Assembly: GCA_036555745.1 (NCBI GenBank)
Contig: DATBKV010000128.1
Coordinates: forward strand, 1-64,000
Length of the DNA: 64,000 nucleotides
DNA from: VAZQ01 sp036555745
Lineage (GTDB): Bacteria > Pseudomonadota > Alphaproteobacteria > Rhizobiales > Xanthobacteraceae
Reading direction: 5' to 3'
Shown here one piece after another: positions 62,480 to 64,000 of this stretch (position 1 is its first letter; each line of letters starts with the position of its first letter). The notes under the pieces are model-generated. The model made no database searches, was not told the origin of the DNA, and saw nothing but the letters and a program-made list of their open reading frames with translations. Position numbers and translations under genes: made by a program.

Positions 62480-62827
62480 TCAAAAGCAACGCACCTCGGC
62501 TTCTGCCTGCGCGCGCCTGAGGTCATTGGTCGCGGCGTGGGCCTGCTCGGGCGAGCGAAACATGGCCCCGAACCGTCCCGGGACCTGGGACAAGCTCAAG
62601 AACGTCTCGGCGGCCACGTAGCGCTCATAAGGCAGGATCGAGGCGATCACATCGATCGAGCACGAGCATCGCTCCAAAGCCTGCCGCGTCTCACCGTTCG
62701 TCTTCATGCAGGCGAACACGTAGTCGGCCCGCGCAGCAGTCGGGTAGTCGTTGAGTTCGGCCGCGGCCAGCGATGTTCCAGTCGCTGCCGCAAGCAGGCC
62801 CAAGCGCCACGCGCGAATGAATGGCAT
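62480..62827 (-). CDS. Small secreted cysteine-rich protein of unknown function
   Basis: 115 residues from ATG at 62827 (signal peptide about 1-23, ending LAAAEL). The mature domain has DYVFACMKTNGETRQALERCSCSIDVIASILPYERYVAAETFLSL, with four Cys (CM, CSC, and one near the C-terminus VRCF), suggesting two disulfides. I recall similar short proteins beside xox genes in methylotrophs, unverified. It is transcribed opposite to its neighbours, its stop 15 bases from the SoxYZ-like stop. Confidence 0.72.
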   Translation of the reverse strand: MPFIRAWRLGLLAAATGTSLAAAELNDYPTAARADYVFACMKTNGETRQALERCSCSIDVIASILPYERYVAAETFLSLSQVPGRFGAMFRSPEQAHAATNDLRRAQAEAEVRCF

Positions 62828-63055
62828 CGCCGACAGTCCCGTTCGCAACTGCACCTTACGCGCTCGTTCCGCCACATTCCATTGCTGCAGCGCGTGGAGG
62901 TCTCCCGCGGCAATCGCTTGCGATCGGCCGAATCCGCGCCGCCTCGCAACAACTCGCGTGAATGTGATCGACGTGACGCGAAGCCAATCGTAGGCTTCCC
63001 CGCTGTGCCTCCCACGCCAGGCCGCTCGACACCAGACGGAAGCCGGAGCTGGACG

Positions 63056-63859
63056 ATGACAAGCGCCTCGATCCAGATGTTGGCATTGGCACTGCTAGGT
63101 TTCCTGCTCGCCGTCCCTGCGCCCGCGCAGGACATGATGCAGCACGTCGATCTGACCTCGCCCGACATGACGACCGCGGAGATGACGCGCGCCGAGGTCG
63201 CGGCCGCGCTAGCCGCATCGACCCGAGAGCAGCCGGCTGACCTTAGCGGCAAGAGGCTCTCCGGCCTCGATCTGTCCGGCCTCGATCTCTCCGGCGCGAT
63301 CTTACGGGGCGCGAAGCTCAACGCGACCAATCTCACGGGGGCCAAGCTCGATCGCGCCATCCTCGATCAGGCCTGGCTGCTGCAGGCCGACTTGAGCCGA
63401 TCGAGTCTGCGAGGCGCGAGCATGTTTGCCGCCCAGATGCAGCGCGCAAAACTTGATGGCGCCGACCTGGCCGGCGCCCGGATCGCTGCCGATTTGACTG
63501 GCGCAAGCCTTGCCGGCGCCGTCCTGACCGGGGCCAATCTCAGTGCCGACATGAAAAACCAGTCGATGGGGCTCATGCGTGCGGTGCTGCGATCGGCCAA
63601 TCTCGAACGCGCCATCCTGCGTCATGCCGATCTCGCGCGCGTCGATCTCGAATTCGCGTCACTTAAGGATGCCGACCTGACCGACGCCTCCCTCAGGGGC
63701 GCCGCCCTCGGCGGCGCCAATCTCAGCGGCGCCACGGTCACGGGCGCCGATTTCCTCGCGGCAGACCTCGCGTCGGCGAGACTGGTCGCGCCGATCGGGC
63801 TAGATCGCGCCAGGAATTTCGACAAGGCGCTGAACACGCAACGTCTGTTCCGGCAATGA
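63056..63859 (+). CDS. Secreted pentapeptide-repeat protein
   Basis: 267 residues. A signal peptide (about 1-24, ending APAQ-D) precedes a long run of A(D/N)LxX repeats from about residue 60: SGLDLSGLDLSGAILRGAKL, NATNLTGAKLDRA, and similar to about 250. These form a right-handed quadrilateral beta-helix. A signal peptide on a pentapeptide-repeat protein is uncommon among cytosolic-type members, and its setting among xox genes is unusual. Function unknown. Its stop overlaps the next start (ATGA). Confidence 0.88.
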   Translation: MTSASIQMLALALLGFLLAVPAPAQDMMQHVDLTSPDMTTAEMTRAEVAAALAASTREQPADLSGKRLSGLDLSGLDLSGAILRGAKLNATNLTGAKLDRAILDQAWLLQADLSRSSLRGASMFAAQMQRAKLDGADLAGARIAADLTGASLAGAVLTGANLSADMKNQSMGLMRAVLRSANLERAILRHADLARVDLEFASLKDADLTDASLRGAALGGANLSGATVTGADFLAADLASARLVAPIGLDRARNFDKALNTQRLFRQ

Positions 63860-64000
63860 CAGTCCCCTGGCACCGCAGCGGCTCCCAGCCACGATCTCAT
63901 CGCGCCCGTAAAACCCACCGGTTTGTATGCGCCGTGCTTGCGTTTGCGCTCGTCGGCCCAGCGGCGGCGCAGGATCCGCGCGGCATCCGGTTTTGGAACC
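63856..64000 (+). CDS. Secreted protein, cut by the window end
   Basis: The ATG at 63856 overlaps the pentapeptide-repeat gene's stop by four bases, so the pair is translationally coupled. The 48 residues seen start MTVPWHRSGSQPRSHRAR, then a hydrophobic core (VCAVLAFALVGPAAA) with an AAA-QD cleavage-like site and DPRGIRFWN. The N-region is basic (His, Arg, Lys) and long. It is probably periplasmic and may belong to the same PQQ-related set. No family can be named from the fragment. Confidence 0.7.
   Translation, partial: MTVPWHRSGSQPRSHRARKTHRFVCAVLAFALVGPAAAQDPRGIRFWN

Overview
The window is high-GC (roughly two thirds G+C by eye), densely coded DNA from a free-living alphaproteobacterium. 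The gene families point to Hyphomicrobiales (Rhizobiales), perhaps near Xanthobacteraceae or Bradyrhizobiaceae: orphan tripartite-tricarboxylate (Bug) receptors, several NitT/TauT-type ABC systems, Ku, a lanthanide-type methanol dehydrogenase and tetrahydromethanopterin/methanofuran genes. The placement is inferred from gene content only. I see no rRNA, tRNA, CRISPR array, insertion sequence or prophage.

Layout. 0-5 kb: a truncated small secreted protein, two Bug-type solute receptors, a YadA-like adhesin head without a membrane anchor, and an EthD-like protein. 5-10 kb: a penicillin-binding DD-carboxypeptidase, an RlpA-like lipoprotein, Ku, a VOC protein and Pcm. 10-24 kb: hydrolases, a CnbZ/RidA-like protein, an acetyltransferase fusion, a large membrane protein, a cupin, a 29-residue membrane peptide, a flavin monooxygenase, an S1/P1 nuclease, two related small glycine-zipper proteins, a lytic transglycosylase and a long HPF with a C-terminal cold-shock-like domain. 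24-33 kb: Tam, EttA, two tandem paralogous small proteins, a D-2-hydroxyacid dehydrogenase, an L,D-transpeptidase, a coupled Ldh/TIGR02444/CMD operon and an M24 peptidase. 33-42 kb: two divergent NitT/TauT-type ABC importers and a MetE-like methyltransferase. 42-47 kb: an ABM protein, TenA, and a gentisate-dioxygenase-like/LVIVD/RidA/GST cluster.

The most coherent block is 47-64 kb, a methylotrophy island. A leftward operon (51.7 to 47.2 kb) encodes an MfnB-dihydroneopterin aldolase fusion, MfnE, a flavoprotein, a dihydropteroate-synthase-like protein and DUF447, all consistent with making methanofuran and tetrahydromethanopterin. A rightward operon (51.9 to 56.3 kb) encodes the PQQ-dehydrogenase-associated ABC system (binding protein, beta-propeller, ATPase, permease) and an unknown secreted protein. 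A second leftward operon (60.3 to 56.3 kb) carries xoxF, xoxG, xoxJ and a rhodanese-like protein. Rightward of xoxF lie a quinoprotein-relay metallohydrolase, a SoxYZ-like carrier, and three secreted proteins of unknown role (one cut by the window end). Together these would oxidise methanol in the periplasm with a PQQ/lanthanide enzyme and supply cofactors for onward formaldehyde oxidation in the cytoplasm.

A family of hairpin-forming intergenic repeats, with a core resembling GAAAACCGGTxCCCAC, is scattered through the window, often right at gene 3' ends. Start sites were moved from the longest reading frame wherever a Shine-Dalgarno sequence or signal peptide favoured an internal start.
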